A stretch of 64,000 nt of DNA. Source: Gordionus sp. m RMFG-2023. Its lineage: Eukaryota; Nematomorpha; Gordioida; Chordodea; Parachordodidae. Below, one piece after another: positions 23,720 through 35,145 of this stretch. The notes below the pieces were generated by a model. That model searched no databases, was not told the origin of the DNA, and worked only from the letters and a program-made list of their open reading frames with translations. The stretch covers positions 9,369,985 to 9,433,984 of the forward strand of contig NC_088776.1 of assembly GCF_954871325.1 (NCBI RefSeq). The letters are read 5' to 3'. The position numbers and the translations under genes are program-made. Position 1 is the first letter of the stretch, and each line of letters begins with the position of its first letter.

Positions 23720-24356
23720 GTAAGTCAATTTTTCTAAATTATATTTTCTTTCTTTTGATCAAAAAAAATTTATAAGACATAATATTACAGATAATTATTT
23801 ATTAAATCTCTCTCGCATCTCAAGCATATGATGAAAAAGAAGAAGAAAGGGGGGGGGGGGGTATATTATCTAAAAATGTGATTTTTTAAAATTTGCGTCG
23901 ATTTGATTAGGCATGGTCAAATTATAAAATTCCAGCAAAAAAGATTTTTTTTATAATATTTATGTTTAAATTTTATCAAAAATATTAATTTTTTGAGGTT
24001 TGAACTTTAAATTTTTTTCTTAAAAATCTTCTTTTATTTAAAAAAAAGTATATATAAATCAAACCGTCTAATTTGATGGTCCAAAATTAGTGACCATTAA
24101 AAACTAATGGCTTAATACTAAATATTTGCTCATGGTGGTTACTTTTACTAAAGGGAAAAATACTGTATATTCTTGACCGCCAAGGTCTAGTGTGAATTTG
24201 TAGATTAGCTATGCGCGAAAATCTGAGGTTATAGGGTTCCTTTTTTTTGAAAATGTATAATGCTAAATTTCCTTAAAAATTTTAAGTAATTGTCGAGTCT
24301 GTAGAAAAGAAAGAGTGATTTTTATTAAAATGATGCAACAAATGAATATAATTTAG

Positions 24357-24421
24357 AATTTTGGGTGGATATCAAAACAAATGACAGCGATATCGTCCTG
24401 GATTATCAAATTGCGCGCTAA
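24357..24421 (+). CDS. possible small last exon
   Basis: After the acceptor taatttAG the frame reads FWVDIKTNDSDIVLDYQIAR and stops at TAA. The composition is richer than the flanks. It is short, so chance cannot be excluded. Confidence 0.3.
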
Positions 24422-24646
24422 AATTTAAAAGCTATGCAGGTAACAATATGCCAATACTATGTATTTAAAAGAACGATATAATATTGATTCATACCCAATA
24501 CCAAGAATTATTGTGAATTTGCATGCACACCATAAATAAAATACAATAAAGTTTAATTTCTGGCTAAATTACGACTACTATATGTTAACGATAATACAAA
24601 TATATCTGTTTAAAATACTACAAATGAACTAAAGATACTTCATATG

Positions 24647-24772
24647 GCATTCTAAGTTGGCGCGAATTCGTGGCTAAGTATACAAAATATGATATAAATA
24701 AAATATTATACAATTTCACATTAATTTTTGTATACTACGCCGCAAATTCGTGTTAACAATGAATGCAGGGTT
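24647..24772. mobile_element. hairpin MITE, 126 bp
   Basis: The arms gcattctaagttggcgcgaa followed by ttcgtggctaagtatacaaaa, and the reverse complement of ttttgtatactacgccgcaa followed by attcgtgttaacaatgaatgc, match at about three quarters of positions. A half copy is at 13600-13680. Confidence 0.6.
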
Positions 24773-25066
24773 ATGTAGCCTAAAATATATTTTCAGTATG
24801 GTGCTAATTACTTGAAGCATATAATTTTTGGTAGGATAGGAATGTGTCCAAGACGTGGTTAATCGTACTGACCGGACGTTTCTTTGCAAAATTTGTTTCA
24901 AATCATAAATATTTTTTTACTCTCCAATTGGTCGTGAAATGAAGAAAAATACATTGATTGGAAGAATGTGAAAATTAGAAAAATATCAATAAATTTTTTT
25001 TAAAAAAAATCAAACACCATTTTCATTGGTAGAAAAACCTTTGAATATTTTAAAAATTAAATTTAG

Positions 25067-25184
25067 AGGGAAATCAGGGCAAAAATATCTACCCAAATTT
25101 GATTGGACACTTTCATTTACTCTCGCCTCGTCATTTCTCGCCGCTTATGGTTCCCTGAATTGTTCGAAAAATAAGCTCCTTTGA
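25067..25184 (+). CDS. possible exon, membrane-protein-like
   Basis: After the acceptor aaatttAG there is an open frame of 38 codons to TGA, reading GKSGQKYLPKFDWTLSFTLA and then SSFLAAYGSLNC. The hydrophobic LSFTLASSFLAAYGSL recalls the first helix of SLC2 sugar transporters, but the expected FGYNxGVxN does not follow in frame, so I do not assign it. A minus-strand frame over the same bases is also open. Strand and identity are uncertain. Confidence 0.3.
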
Positions 25185-25342
25185 TATTCATTTGTCAAAT
25201 ATTTAGCTCTGAAAAATAAAGATTTAGTGACCTCTCAGATAGGACATTTTTCAAAAAGGGTGAAATTACCTGTTGAAGAAGAATAAATTAGGCTCGAAAA
25301 TCGTGTTCTTATATTAACAAGTGTTTATTTTCGTTATTTCAG

Positions 25343-25413
25343 CATTGAGCATGGATTTATGTTTAAAAAAGAGAAGTTTAATATATAGAAGTACATGCTC
25401 CAGAGCTAACTAG
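25343..25413 (+). CDS. last exon candidate 1 (LSMDLCLKK)
   Basis: A strong acceptor (ttttcgttatttcAG) precedes LSMDLCLKKRSLIYRSTCSR followed by AN and TAG. The core LSMDLxLKK recurs in the exon at 26293-26380 in the same reading phase of the motif, which suggests duplication of a 3' exon. Not recognised. Confidence 0.38.
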
Positions 25414-25720
25414 AGACCTTTCCTCTATGGAATCAGTGGTTAGGGTTTGATATCATTATTTATATTAAGACTATTGGAAGAATGATAGATTGTGGAGTGA
25501 AAAATTCTAATAATGATGTTTACTATGATTTATTTTGATATTATTTGAGATTATTATGTTTATACTCTTTTCCATTGCGGCTAGATTTTTAAACCTTCTA
25601 TTAAAATTATTGGCCAACTCAAAACAAGATAAAATGCTAGATAGTAGGTATAAAAGTATACAAATAATCATAATTTACACATTTGAAATGGTACTTCACA
25701 AAGTAAAAATGCATAAACTA

Positions 25721-25990
25721 GAGGTCGGTTCCTGAACCGGCTCGTGAAAATTTCCCATCAGGTTTTTCGAAACTAATATTATTTTCACATGACTAGTAGT
25801 AAATTAAATTTTACCTCCGGTCCGGCCCATATAATTTTTTATGAAGGAAAATCACAAAAATTTGCTTTATTAACCTTAAAAAAAATTATGAACTTCGACC
25901 CGACCTACTCGTAAATATATTTTAAACATTATGCCTAGCCCGAAAAAAATTTGGTTGGACAGGCTTCGCTAATATTTACGTATAGCTATA
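25721..25990. repeat. probable MITE with GC islands, unassigned
   Basis: A GC-rich start (gaggtcggttcctgaaccgg), a middle ctccggtccggccc, and later cgacccgacctactcg and cctagcccgaaaa. This alternation of GC islands and A+T runs resembles the elements at 47.3 and 55.1 kb. Termini were not defined. Confidence 0.35.
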
Positions 25991-26130
25991 TTTTTTTTAA
26001 TTCAATTTTTCATAAAATAATTTTTTTAAAAAAAATTTAAATTTATTTTATTTTAACATTTATTTTTATTTTTTTTAATCTAAAATTTATAGCTGTTATT
26101 GCAATTTTTTTTTTGATTATTTCAAAACAA

Positions 26131-26146
26131 CCCCCCCCCCCCCCCC
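26131..26146. repeat. poly-C tract, 16 bases
   Basis: An uninterrupted C run in A+T-rich DNA, not at a recognised element end. Confidence 0.95.
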
Positions 26147-26292
26147 GATAAATAGATTTAAAAGAGAAAATATAAAGTACAAGGTTCATCTCTAAAGAAT
26201 GTAATATTTACTAATACCATACATTCATTTATATTAAACACTGTAATGAGTGAATCCTACAAGCATTTCATCATTCTAAACAACTATTTCAG

Positions 26293-26380
26293 GGACTCCA
26301 CTGAGCAGGAATTTTTATTCCATGCAGCTCTATCCCTCAGCATGGATCTGTTTTTAAAAAAAACCACTTTAAAAAATTAA
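26293..26380 (+). CDS. last exon candidate 2 (LSMDLFLKK)
   Basis: The acceptor aactatttcAG precedes one lead base and DSTEQEFLFHAALSLSMDLF, then LKKTTLKN and TAA. The LSMDLxLKK core is shared with the exon 950 bp upstream, and the DNA around gcatggat is also similar. This may be a duplicated or alternative 3' exon. Not recognised. Confidence 0.42.
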
Positions 26381-27223
26381 CCACATAATATATGAATAGA
26401 ATGGAGGATTTTAAAAATATGTAATTTGAGCGGCGATTACTCATCTCATTTATAGACAGATTATATTCAAACCATATTAATAAATAAAATCGAAATATAT
26501 AAAGATATATTAACGCCAATATAAATTCACGATATATTAATTCATGTTACGTTTATACGAAAATAAATGATGAGACGTTAATTTAGTTTGCATGGTAGGT
26601 AATAAAAATAGGAGAAAAAAAAAATTAAAATATTTTTATATAAAAGTTTGACTTTTTCCTAGCAAATGTTTGCTCTTAAAATCCCCCTATTTCTTAGAAA
26701 AATTTCAGAAATGCTTTTGAGTTTAAAAATATATTTATTTGTGGTTTTGATTTTTTTTTTAATTCTTCTCTTTTTAATTTTACATAATATAAAAAAAATG
26801 ACTTTTGTTGTAATACCAATAATTTTGTAATAATTTGAATGTTGAACTTTCATCTATTTATAATTTTTTATTTTTAAATTAAAAACCAATTTACAATCCA
26901 TAAGTTATAATCATTCCTATTAAAAAATATCATGATGATAAGTAAGTTTTTAAAAAAAATATATATATTTTTATGATTATATGAGCATCTTATTGGTAAC
27001 ATATGACTCAGATAGTAGACAAATTTGCCTTGTTTGACAAGGTTTATAATAAAAAGAAATGCTCAATTGGAACTAAAAAAGGATGTTAGCGATAAAATTA
27101 TTCAAGATGTATACTGATTTTTGCCTATACTTTTAAACTATTGTTTATTATTTTCATCATAAAATCGATAAATTTTACTAAATAAAATAAAATCAATATA
27201 TAGATCTTCTTTTAAATTTAAAG

Positions 27224-29168
27224 GCTCACATCAGAAATTGTCTAAGCCAGAAAAATATCATAGCAATATAAGCAAACACCTAACTTCTCTATATCCTGAT
27301 CAAATGGCTCCCAAAATCAAAATTCGCGGTCTTTTTTCGAATAATTCCAATATTTCTATCGTGCGGATGATGGAAGGAGACGTTTCCAATGGCGTCAATA
27401 ATAATGCAATAAGAAATAATGGAAGGAATCATGGGGATGCTTCAAATAATGTGCAAGAGTGTTGGGTGAAAAGACGAGTCAAGAAATTAATTGAACGCAG
27501 CATATACACCAAAGTTAACAAAGCCAATTCTATGGCAAACAGTTAAGAATCATATTGTATATATTCTATGGCAAACAGTTAAGAATCTTTTTTATATATA
27601 TAAGAGAAACCGGGATATAATGATTGGTATTTTGCATTTTTACTTTAAAATTTTGAAAGAATAAGAAAGGAACAAATTATAGATTTATATGTAACCAAAT
27701 CTTTCATCTGCAAGATATAAAAAGGTATCGCTTTCTACCTATGTTATTTTAGGGGCTACGATTAATTATGTAAAATGTTTCACAATTTTACCTTATTTTT
27801 CAAATTTCCGAAATTTACATGTTTGTGAAATTTATATAAAATTATAACATATGCCCAAAAGAGATTAGAAATCAAGAAATTCAATTTTAAATCCGCAATT
27901 AGTATATTTTTTAGCCTAGAAGTTAGTTTCCTCTCTAACCTGGCTGGAGACCAGGGAAAAAGGGCGATTACTTAGTCCTTTCGCGCCCGGAATATTTCCC
28001 ATGAACAAAAAATACTTGTTTGATATAATAAAATAATGATTTTGATATAAGAAATAATGATTTTAATAAATATTGTTTTATAAATTAATATTTCTAAGTA
28101 CCAACCATTAGTTTCTTTAAATATAAAAATTAATTGATTAAAAATTTTAATGACAAATGATCTCACTGGGCGCGAACGGGTTAGAGAAATTTTCCAAATT
28201 CTTTTTAATGTAAATCTACCACAATCAAATAATTTTAATTGGTCAACTCTGCCCCTTATATATACACATAGATTTAATTTTGTCTAACTAATAGACATAT
28301 TTTACTGTATTCTATCCGACATGCGTTGCTTTTTTTACTGAAAAAGCAGACTATATTTTTAAAATCCAAACGATTTTTGTTTAATTTTTAAATTATAATT
28401 TGATTCATTAATTAGGTTTAAAACGACGCCGATTACATTTCAAATGCAAAAGGAAACTGGAAATGAAAGAAATTCTATATTCCCGCTGCCCCAAAAATTC
28501 TTCTTCATCCTCAGAAATATTAAAGTATTGTATAATCAGATATGTTTTTTTAAAAAAAATGATTTTTTTCTCTTCTTATAGTTGAAGTGCGTAGATTATA
28601 TTTTTTTTTCCACTCAAATGTTATTTAAAATATAGTATTAATTAATGGAAATCAAAATAAGAGAGCTCGCGACTTTTTATTATTTTTATGACTTTAAATT
28701 CTTTCATAAACATGTATGATTAGCGTTCTGATGTCTTGTAACACCCATCCCACCCCCCTTAGTCAATGACACAGAGATCCTACTCCCTTCATGACTGAAA
28801 TATAAATTGCACATAGTGTCGCAATTATAACATATCCCCTCTTGTTAGAGGCCCCTCATGACATGGACTAGAGGGTTAATAATCTAATTGAGTTAATTAC
28901 GGCATTATATCCTATTTTTATTCCTTACTACGGCAGTTTTCCAAAAAAAAAAATTTCTATTTTTTTTAGCCCCACCACAAAAATATTGAAAAGGTTGCTG
29001 AAGGAATTTTCTGAAGATAAAAGGATGTACCCAACTAAGAGTACGGATCATAGTGAGCAGAACCGAGGTTCATCTTGGTGGAAAAGTTATACTGACCTCG
29101 CGGTTCCTCTTTTTTGGCACAACAAAATGAATAATCATATGCAAAATTATAATTATCTTACAAGTTAG
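27224..29168 (+). CDS. 'gene A': spliced, asparagine-rich and basic protein with C-terminal WWKSYTDLAVPL motif, partial
   Basis: Three exons with fitting phases: 27224-27541 (acceptor taaatttaaAG; donor ACA|gttaag, phase 1), 28416-28524 (donor AAA|gtattg, phase 2) and 28970-29168 (acceptor ctattttttttAG, ending TAG). If unspliced, exon 1 would stop at 27544-27546. The protein runs through an N-rich part (NGVNNNAIRNNGRN) and basic helices (WVKRRVKKLIERS, then LKRRRLHFKCKRKLEMK). It ends with RGSSWWKSYTDLAVPLFW and an N/Y-rich tail. No known domain was recognised. The WxxSYxDLxVPL stretch recurs in gene B. Basic, N-rich and mostly disordered, it may be a nuclear regulatory protein; that is inference. 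Upstream exons were not identified; candidates on the same strand at 20-26 kb may or may not belong. Confidence 0.6.
27531..27590. repeat. tandem duplication across the exon end of gene A, 24-bp unit
   Basis: The stretch ttctatggcaaacagttaag followed by aatc occurs at about 27530 and again at about 27567. Each copy carries the same candidate donor (aca|gttaag) and in-frame TAA, so the splice donor of gene A exon 1 is duplicated. Confidence 0.8.
28205..28256. repeat. solo end of the CAGGGTTGGCAGG-type MITE
   Basis: The stretch atctaccacaatcaaataat, then tttaattggtcaactctg, matches the right terminus of the element at 46595-47082. A possible left partner near 27944 (accagggaaaaagg) is weak. 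A separate inverted pair (tctctaacc at about 27935; ggttagaga at about 28178) lies just upstream. Confidence 0.45.
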
Positions 29169-29330
29169 TTAATATAATTTACCTTTTTAAAAAAATAAAA
29201 TTAAAAAGGATTAAATATTTGTAAGTTTTGTCTACATTAATGAGGAAAATTTAATAACTAAGCAAAAAAAGATCTACTGGAAAATCCTACTCAAAATTAG
29301 ATTACAATCATAGTCGATGATTTTTTTTCG

Positions 29331-29546
29331 GGCTCGATGTGATGTGTGAAAGTGATCTATAAGATTTCGGAATCTCACACCATAAAAATCCCATGGATGG
29401 GTTGTGAGATTTTGATTTAAATGGCCCTCAATGTTTTTGAAGCGATAAATCCAAAGTAAAAATTTTTATAACCTGAATTTTAAATAATATATAGAGACAT
29501 TAATGGTCTCAATGTAAACATTTTCACACGTTACACCGGCCCCAAA
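29331..29546. mobile_element. TIR MITE, about 215 bp, with internal hairpin
   Basis: The left end gggctcgatgtgatgtgtga is the approximate inverse of the right end (tcacacgttacaccggcccc). Inside, aatctcacacc and ggttgtgagatt form a second inverted pair. It lies just downstream of gene A. Confidence 0.55.
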
Positions 29547-29549
29547 TTG

Positions 29550-30600
29550 ATTCTTTTTTTTTATAAATAAAGAAATTTTGGATTTTACCTATTTGATTTG
29601 ATTCATTTCTATTTTACGATTTATTAATCTTAATTATTTTATTATTATTATTAAAGTACCAAATTAAGAAAAGAAAGATTTCAAAAGAAATTGAAGAAGT
29701 CATAAGTTTTTTTTCTAATTTAAAAATTATCTATATATTTTTTTATGTATTTACATTAAAATAATTATTTAAAATTTCACGTAATAATATAATCCAAATG
29801 ATTAATATATAAAAAATTTTTTTTAAATTTTTGTAATATTCATAAAATTTAATTTTTATTTTTTTTAAAAAAAAAATATTAAATAACTTGTATATTATAT
29901 TTTTAATTATATAAATGGTCATAAAAAACCAAAATAAGTATTGAACAAAAATGTATTAATTGTTATATAGAAATTAAATTATTTTGATCATATATTTCTT
30001 AATTTTGACAATAATTATTAAAGTTTACTTCGATTTTGTAAAAATAATCATATTTAATTTTTTTTTTATATTCATGAACAAATATTATATAAAATATATA
30101 ATATATTTATTTATATTAACAAAAACTAATTTATAGAAAATTTATTTATTGATGTGATTACGGCGACATTATGATTTATTTAAAAGGTTTTTTTTAAAAA
30201 ATAAATTGGTGGTTCATTTATTTTATATATTCGATTCAAAATTTATCCATTTTTTTACCCATTCATTAAAGTTCAAAAATAAATTTAGCTTCAAGTATAA
30301 ATTGGTTGGGGCACTTTAAAAAAATTATATATATATTTTAAAAATTTATAATAATATATATAGTTGAATTTGCATAAATTTAAATATTATACTTTGAAAA
30401 TTAAAAGTTTTTATTTCGGGGCATTTTTTTTAAAAATTCAAAATAACCTTTTTTTTATACGGCATAATTTTGTCTGATATTGTTGTTTCAAATTGTGCAT
30501 TTTTCTTTTATGATTTGGAAAACCATTGAACTTATTTTAAATAGAATGTCTGATATCTTCACCTTTTATGAACTTAATCTTTTAATAAACTTAGGAAGTA
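29550..30600. other. extremely A+T-rich intergenic DNA, no gene seen
   Basis: Long A and T runs and dense stops in every frame. No repeat unit or inverted structure was recognised. Confidence 0.6.
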
Positions 30601-30623
30601 ATATTCGAGATGAGCAAATGTAT

Positions 30624-30895
30624 AGGGGAGACCAATGAAAATTGGCCTAGCCATATTTTTACCCTTTCATAAGGTTTAAAAATTAATTTCGATCCGATAA
30701 ATTTAATATGAATGTGTAATCCAAACAATCTATAAAATAAAATCAAAGCACCCCTATTTATAATAGTTTTTCTGATAGACCATTTTAGGTGAAAGTCAAT
30801 TTTTTTTTGATACGGTACAAAGATATAATTATACATTTTGAGACGAAATTATTTATCTGATAAAAAGCTAAAGTAAGTGCGGCCAGACCCTATGG
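30624..30895. repeat. possible TIR element, about 270 bp
   Basis: The left tataggggagaccaatg resembles the GGGGAGAC-type end at 56.5 kb. The right gcggccagaccctat is a weak inverse. The interior (gatacggtacaaagatataa) is typical of non-coding repeat tails. A minus-strand 81-codon frame here looks like chance. Confidence 0.35.
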
Positions 30896-31118
30896 TTACT
30901 TAATTCTGATTTCCCCCTAGTATTAAAAACAGTTTCATGTATATAACGCGGGCACGCTGTACTCTAAAAATTTTGTAGGGGGCACGCTAAAATGGGCAAT
31001 AAATAGAGATAAAATTTCATTTCCCTGAGAATTTGAAGTAAAATTTTATTATTTTTTTTAATAGTTCATATGGAAGCATTTTATGTAAAATACAATATAT
31101 CTATAAGATTTACAGTAT

Positions 31119-31499
31119 CAGCGTCACCAGAGGGGGGGGGGAGACGCAGGGCTCCAGTCCCCTGAAAAAAAAATATAAGAGCCCCAGAAAATTTTGAATT
31201 TGTTCTTAAATACATGTTAGCTAAAAAAGGCAATTTGTAAATGTTAGCTAAAAAAGACATTTTGTAAATGTTAGCTAAAAGTCATTTTTAAAATAATTTA
31301 AAAAATTTTTTTGAGCACCCTGAGATTGAGAAGGTTAGTGACCCCCTGATATATAGAATAGCTATTTAGATATTTATATATTTAGATAATGTTAGCCACG
31401 GAAAAATGGTAATTTTGGATAATGTTAGCTAGAAAAAAAAAGGTAATTTTAAAAAAAAAATTTGAGTCTCCTGAGACTGTAAAGCTAGTGACGCTGCTG
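31119..31499. mobile_element. hAT-type MITE, two overlapping or tandem copies
   Basis: Starts cagcgtcaccagagg and has three tandem copies of aatgttagctaaaaaaggca. A first right end lies at 31348 (gttagtgaccccctg), followed by a second partial copy with ataatgttagct that ends at 31499 (ctagtgacgctgctg). Same family as 10338-10582. No exact target duplication. Confidence 0.65.
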
Positions 31500-32850
31500 A
31501 ATAGTAGAGTGTTGACGCAGAAGATAATGACCGGGAAGTCCCTTTCCTTTTGTTTGCAAGTAACTATAAAGAGGTGTATCATGAATCCAAGACCTTCAGA
31601 AAACTAATGTCTTGGCGTAGAACGGCGTCAAAAGTAGGATTTGTCAATAAGTAGCTTGAGATATAAGTAGTTATAGCTGCAGATGGAAATTACTCCAAGA
31701 CCCGTAATTTTTGTTGGAAGAGAAGAGGCCACAGCAATTTTTTTAAACTTAAGATTTCTTCGGTAAGTGGCTTTATTCCAGTTTCATATGCGATTAATGG
31801 AGTGGAATACTTAAATATAGGGATAGTTCTAAGAGCATAAAGAATACACGGTATATTAGAGGAAAGTAGGAGTAAGATATCGCCCAAATTGCAAAGTTTC
31901 TTAAGAGTTGAATGAAGAAGAGTGCAAACGGCCGAATCACCACCAGATCCTAAATATGTTAATTGATTTTTATCAATGATATTAAATTGTGAGTCTTAAA
32001 TTTGAAACAATTTAGCTGAATGAGAATGAGTCTTAAAGATAAACCAATTTCCAGGATTATATAAATGGCTTATCAGTGTAGTTCCCATTCTAATCAATGT
32101 GCATAAGAACAGAACCGGGGTTTAAAAAAATAGTAAACACTAAAACTGTCTACCCCATATTTAAACGTTTTAAATTTTTATGCCTATTTCTCACTATGTT
32201 TCTTCTTATAAAGTAGACAATCTGTCATTAGAGGATATATGGGTGTGATATAATTTTTAGCCCTAATTTTAAAAAAAATATTTAAAGTATTTGAATCATT
32301 GAATCTATTTAATTTTTCCTTATTCGTGGTTATACGGTATGTGTTGGTTAAAATGGAATTAAATGCATAATTGTGTCTAAGTTTATTATATTAAAGCATT
32401 ATGGATGATAATAATTTACTATACAATGTAGGTTGAAAAACTCGTCTCCAAAAGAGCTGATATGAATGACAATATAACATTTTATTTGAAAACGATATTA
32501 ACACGCCAGAGAATCTGCTCATATAAATGATCATAATTCGATTATACAATTAAATTTAAAATAAATTTGATATTTAAAATTCCTCACAATATATATGGAT
32601 GAGGTAAGGATGAGTAGGAGTAACTGAAAGGAAGGATTTTAGTCGGCGTACATAATCAGCATTCATTTTGAAATTAAGTAATTTTATGTTATTCATCAAT
32701 GGAACCTCTGGATGATAGACTAACGAGGTTCCTGGGTCTGATAAAAAGAAGGGAGCTCTATTTTTTGGATTTTATAGTCTAGTATTTAAGTTAACTAATT
32801 ATGCAATTGATTTGGTTGTATAGGACCATAAATTAAACAGTAAAGTAAAA
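31500..32850 (-). pseudogene. fossil coding region, unidentified, broken
   Basis: On the minus strand one frame runs for about 200 codons across 32.1-31.5 kb, with a G+C level well above the flanks. It includes YLGSGGDSAVCTLLHSTLKK and PLIAYETGIKPLTEEILSLK. A further stretch upstream, at about 32.75-32.6 kb, reads YHPEVPLMNNIKLLNFKMNA. The whole is broken by several interruptions and flanked on the right-hand coding end by the MITE at 31119-31499. I do not recognise the protein. It may be a decayed host gene or a mobile-element protein, so it is treated here as a fossil. Confidence 0.5.
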
Positions 32851-33163
32851 CAATTGCCATATCAAGGCCTCTCGAAAATAATTTGACAATTAAGAGGTTT
32901 ACGGAATGTTCATAGATATTTGAACTGGTTAAAACATTTTATATTATAAACTTTCAAGAAAATATAAATTTGCTTTATTGATTCTAAACTGAGATTCCAA
33001 CATAATATATATGTATATGAATATAAAACACATAATATTTAGCAATATATATTTTTTTTCACATGATTATTAATATATAAGTATACTATATTATGTACAT
33101 CTATTTATAATATTTCCCTAAATGATTGTCTAAAAAAACAATATAAAATAATTCTATTTTATT

Positions 33164-33238
33164 TTAAATCTTTGAAAGAATATTCTCTACGCATTCAATT
33201 GGCAATTCTGGTAGATGGAGTTGATTTAATGCTTTAAT
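33164..33238 (-). CDS. last exon with F-box/SOCS-like end
   Basis: Minus strand. A strong acceptor (tttatttgttttcAG) precedes 24 codons and TAA, in phase 0. The peptide includes LNQLHLPELPIECVENILSK. The LPxExVExIL core is the start of an F-box (a SOCS-box tail is an alternative), but here it is the C-terminus, so the domain would be incomplete. No upstream exon was identified on this strand between 33.3 and 34.9 kb. Confidence 0.45.
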   Translation of the reverse strand: MKALNQLHLPELPIECVENILSKI

Positions 33239-34038
33239 CTGAAAACAAATAAAAAATTAATTTTAAATGTAAAGTAAAATAGAAAAGGCTGGGTTTAACA
33301 AGAATTCTTAATTTTTCTGGAATCACAGAACTTTTTAAAAAAAAATAGAGCTCATTCTGTTAATTTAGTCCTCTCTCTTCTTTTCCTGGGTTAATTTCAT
33401 ATTCCATGATTAATTTTATAGATTATTTATAATGATAATAATAATAAATAGGCAGCAAATTCCAGTTAATATGTAATTTTTTTTTAAAACCTTTTCCTCT
33501 TCAAAATTTATCGAATCATCGTTGGATTTTTGAAAGAATTTGATGTTCGGAGTTAGAAAGTTGGCTTAAAAAAATTAATAATAATCAATTATATATGTAA
33601 AGATAATTTATTTATGACAATGCTTATAATTAGACCTGATGGATATTTTTTAATTACGATGAAAACGCCACCGTTTATGAAAATCACGCCAACGCATAAA
33701 TTTTTAAAAAATAATCTTCATATTTTATACATTTTATTCTAATGATTGGCCAATATCACAAATTGGGGATTTCAATGTTGACAATAACAATAATGCCATT
33801 CAAATAAGAACATTAAATTGTCCCATTTAGCTCTTACAGTATATTAATTGTGCTCGAAAGAATATCTGGAAATAGTAAAAATCTAATTAACATTGTTATG
33901 AAAAGAATTGGAAAATATTATCGCAAACTTCATAACTAAATCGGATCTTGTAGAGGAAATATTTAAATTTTTTTTCAAATTTAAAGAAATAAATTTCTAT
34001 CGCAAAAAGGGTCAACATTGAACTTGGTATCTTTTCAG

Positions 34039-34105
34039 AAGTGAAACGGAAACACATTTAATAGTAAATGATGGATTATTTCACTTAAGGAAAATATATT
34101 TTTAA
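34039..34105 (+). CDS. possible small exon
   Basis: A pyrimidine-rich acceptor (ttggtatcttttcAG) precedes SETETHLIVNDGLFHLRKIY followed by F and TAA. The upstream stretch at 33.9-34.0 kb is also open in another frame (ELENIIANFITKSDLVEEIF). Both look protein-like, but the exon structure is unresolved. Confidence 0.32.
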
Positions 34106-34290
34106 AAATACTTGCCTTACTTATTCCCTGTTTATGATATTTAAATTTCTCTCGATTTGGAATGTTAATCTTTTTTTTTAAAATTATCATAATTTTGTAT
34201 TTTTCATTTCATTTGAAAGTAATAATATTTTAATTTTTTTAAGTTACTATTTATTTCAAAAAGTATCTAGGTTGTTGGCTAATCTTCTAG

Positions 34291-34563
34291 ACCTAAGATT
34301 TCAAAAATTAAGAATTCAAAATATCTAATAGAGCAAGATTTCACCTCGTCGGAATTTATTTATAAACATCTTAAATTTAAAGAGTATGATGATAATAGAT
34401 TAGTAAATATAAAGATTGAAAACCAAAAGGAAATATATCAAATAAATTATTTGACAATCTTAACAAACATTCTACAACAAGCACAAATTATGATTCCACT
34501 TTAGGTGACTTAGAAAAAGAATGCCATATTATTCTTAAAAACGCCGAGGATGGAATTTTCTAA
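34291..34563 (+). CDS. coding-like region in two overlapping frames
   Basis: The acceptor gctaatcttctAG is followed by PKISKIKNSKYLIEQDFTSS and on to about residue 50 in one frame, ending at TAG 34502. From about 34430 a second frame takes over the protein-like character (NKLFDNLNKHSTTSTNYDST, then LGDLEKECHIILKNAEDGIF) and ends with TAA at 34561-34563. Either a short intron or a frame change lies between them. Not recognised; the C-terminal part is the more convincing. Confidence 0.38.
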
Positions 34564-34754
34564 TTTTTTTACACTAGTCAATAAATTAATTAGTTTTTAA
34601 ATATGACAACTATAAAATTACAAAATTTCAGTTTTAATTTATAATTAGTATTATTTTTAATAAGGATGTAAAAAATAGATATTCCTTACTATATTTTATT
34701 TAATTTGAAAAATCAATTATCTATTTAAAATATACATATTTATAAAAGATTTAT

Positions 34755-34873
34755 GTAGGTGCACTGATTTATGCCGCCTTTGTTGATGGTGGTTATAAAG
34801 CGGCATGCCGCCCCCGCCGATTAGGAATTTTTAAAACTTATCCCGCCGCCGATATTTTTGTCAATGCACATAC
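34755..34873. mobile_element. small TIR MITE, about 120 bp
   Basis: The ends gtaggtgcactgatttatgc and the inverse of tgtcaatgcacatac flank a GC-rich core rich in gccgcc. The size and ends suggest a miniature TIR element. Confidence 0.5.
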
Positions 34874-35145
34874 TCATAACTTGATTTTAATTACAATTAT
34901 AGTATGATTTTAAGACAGGGCCCTCAATAGGGCAATTGTGTCATTGTAATTTTGAGCTATATCTTGGGGAAGGGGGACAGGTACTTTCTTAGTAAAAATA
35001 AATGGTCAGTATCCATTTTATAATTTAGTCATTGGGTGGGGTTTCAGAGTCATTGGCTTATGTGGCCTAGGGAGCTCTGAGTGAGATGAAAGGGATTTAG
35101 AAAATAAATGGAAACTGTATTTAAATATTTTAATTTTTTAAAAAT

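Noticed and set aside
26995-27120. Coding-like stretch just upstream of gene A (all three plus frames partly open)
   Set aside because: No single frame or splice pair is favoured; not reported as an exon.
30591-30836. 81-residue minus-strand frame
   Set aside because: Overlaps a repeat-like segment, A+T-rich codons, no splice signals.
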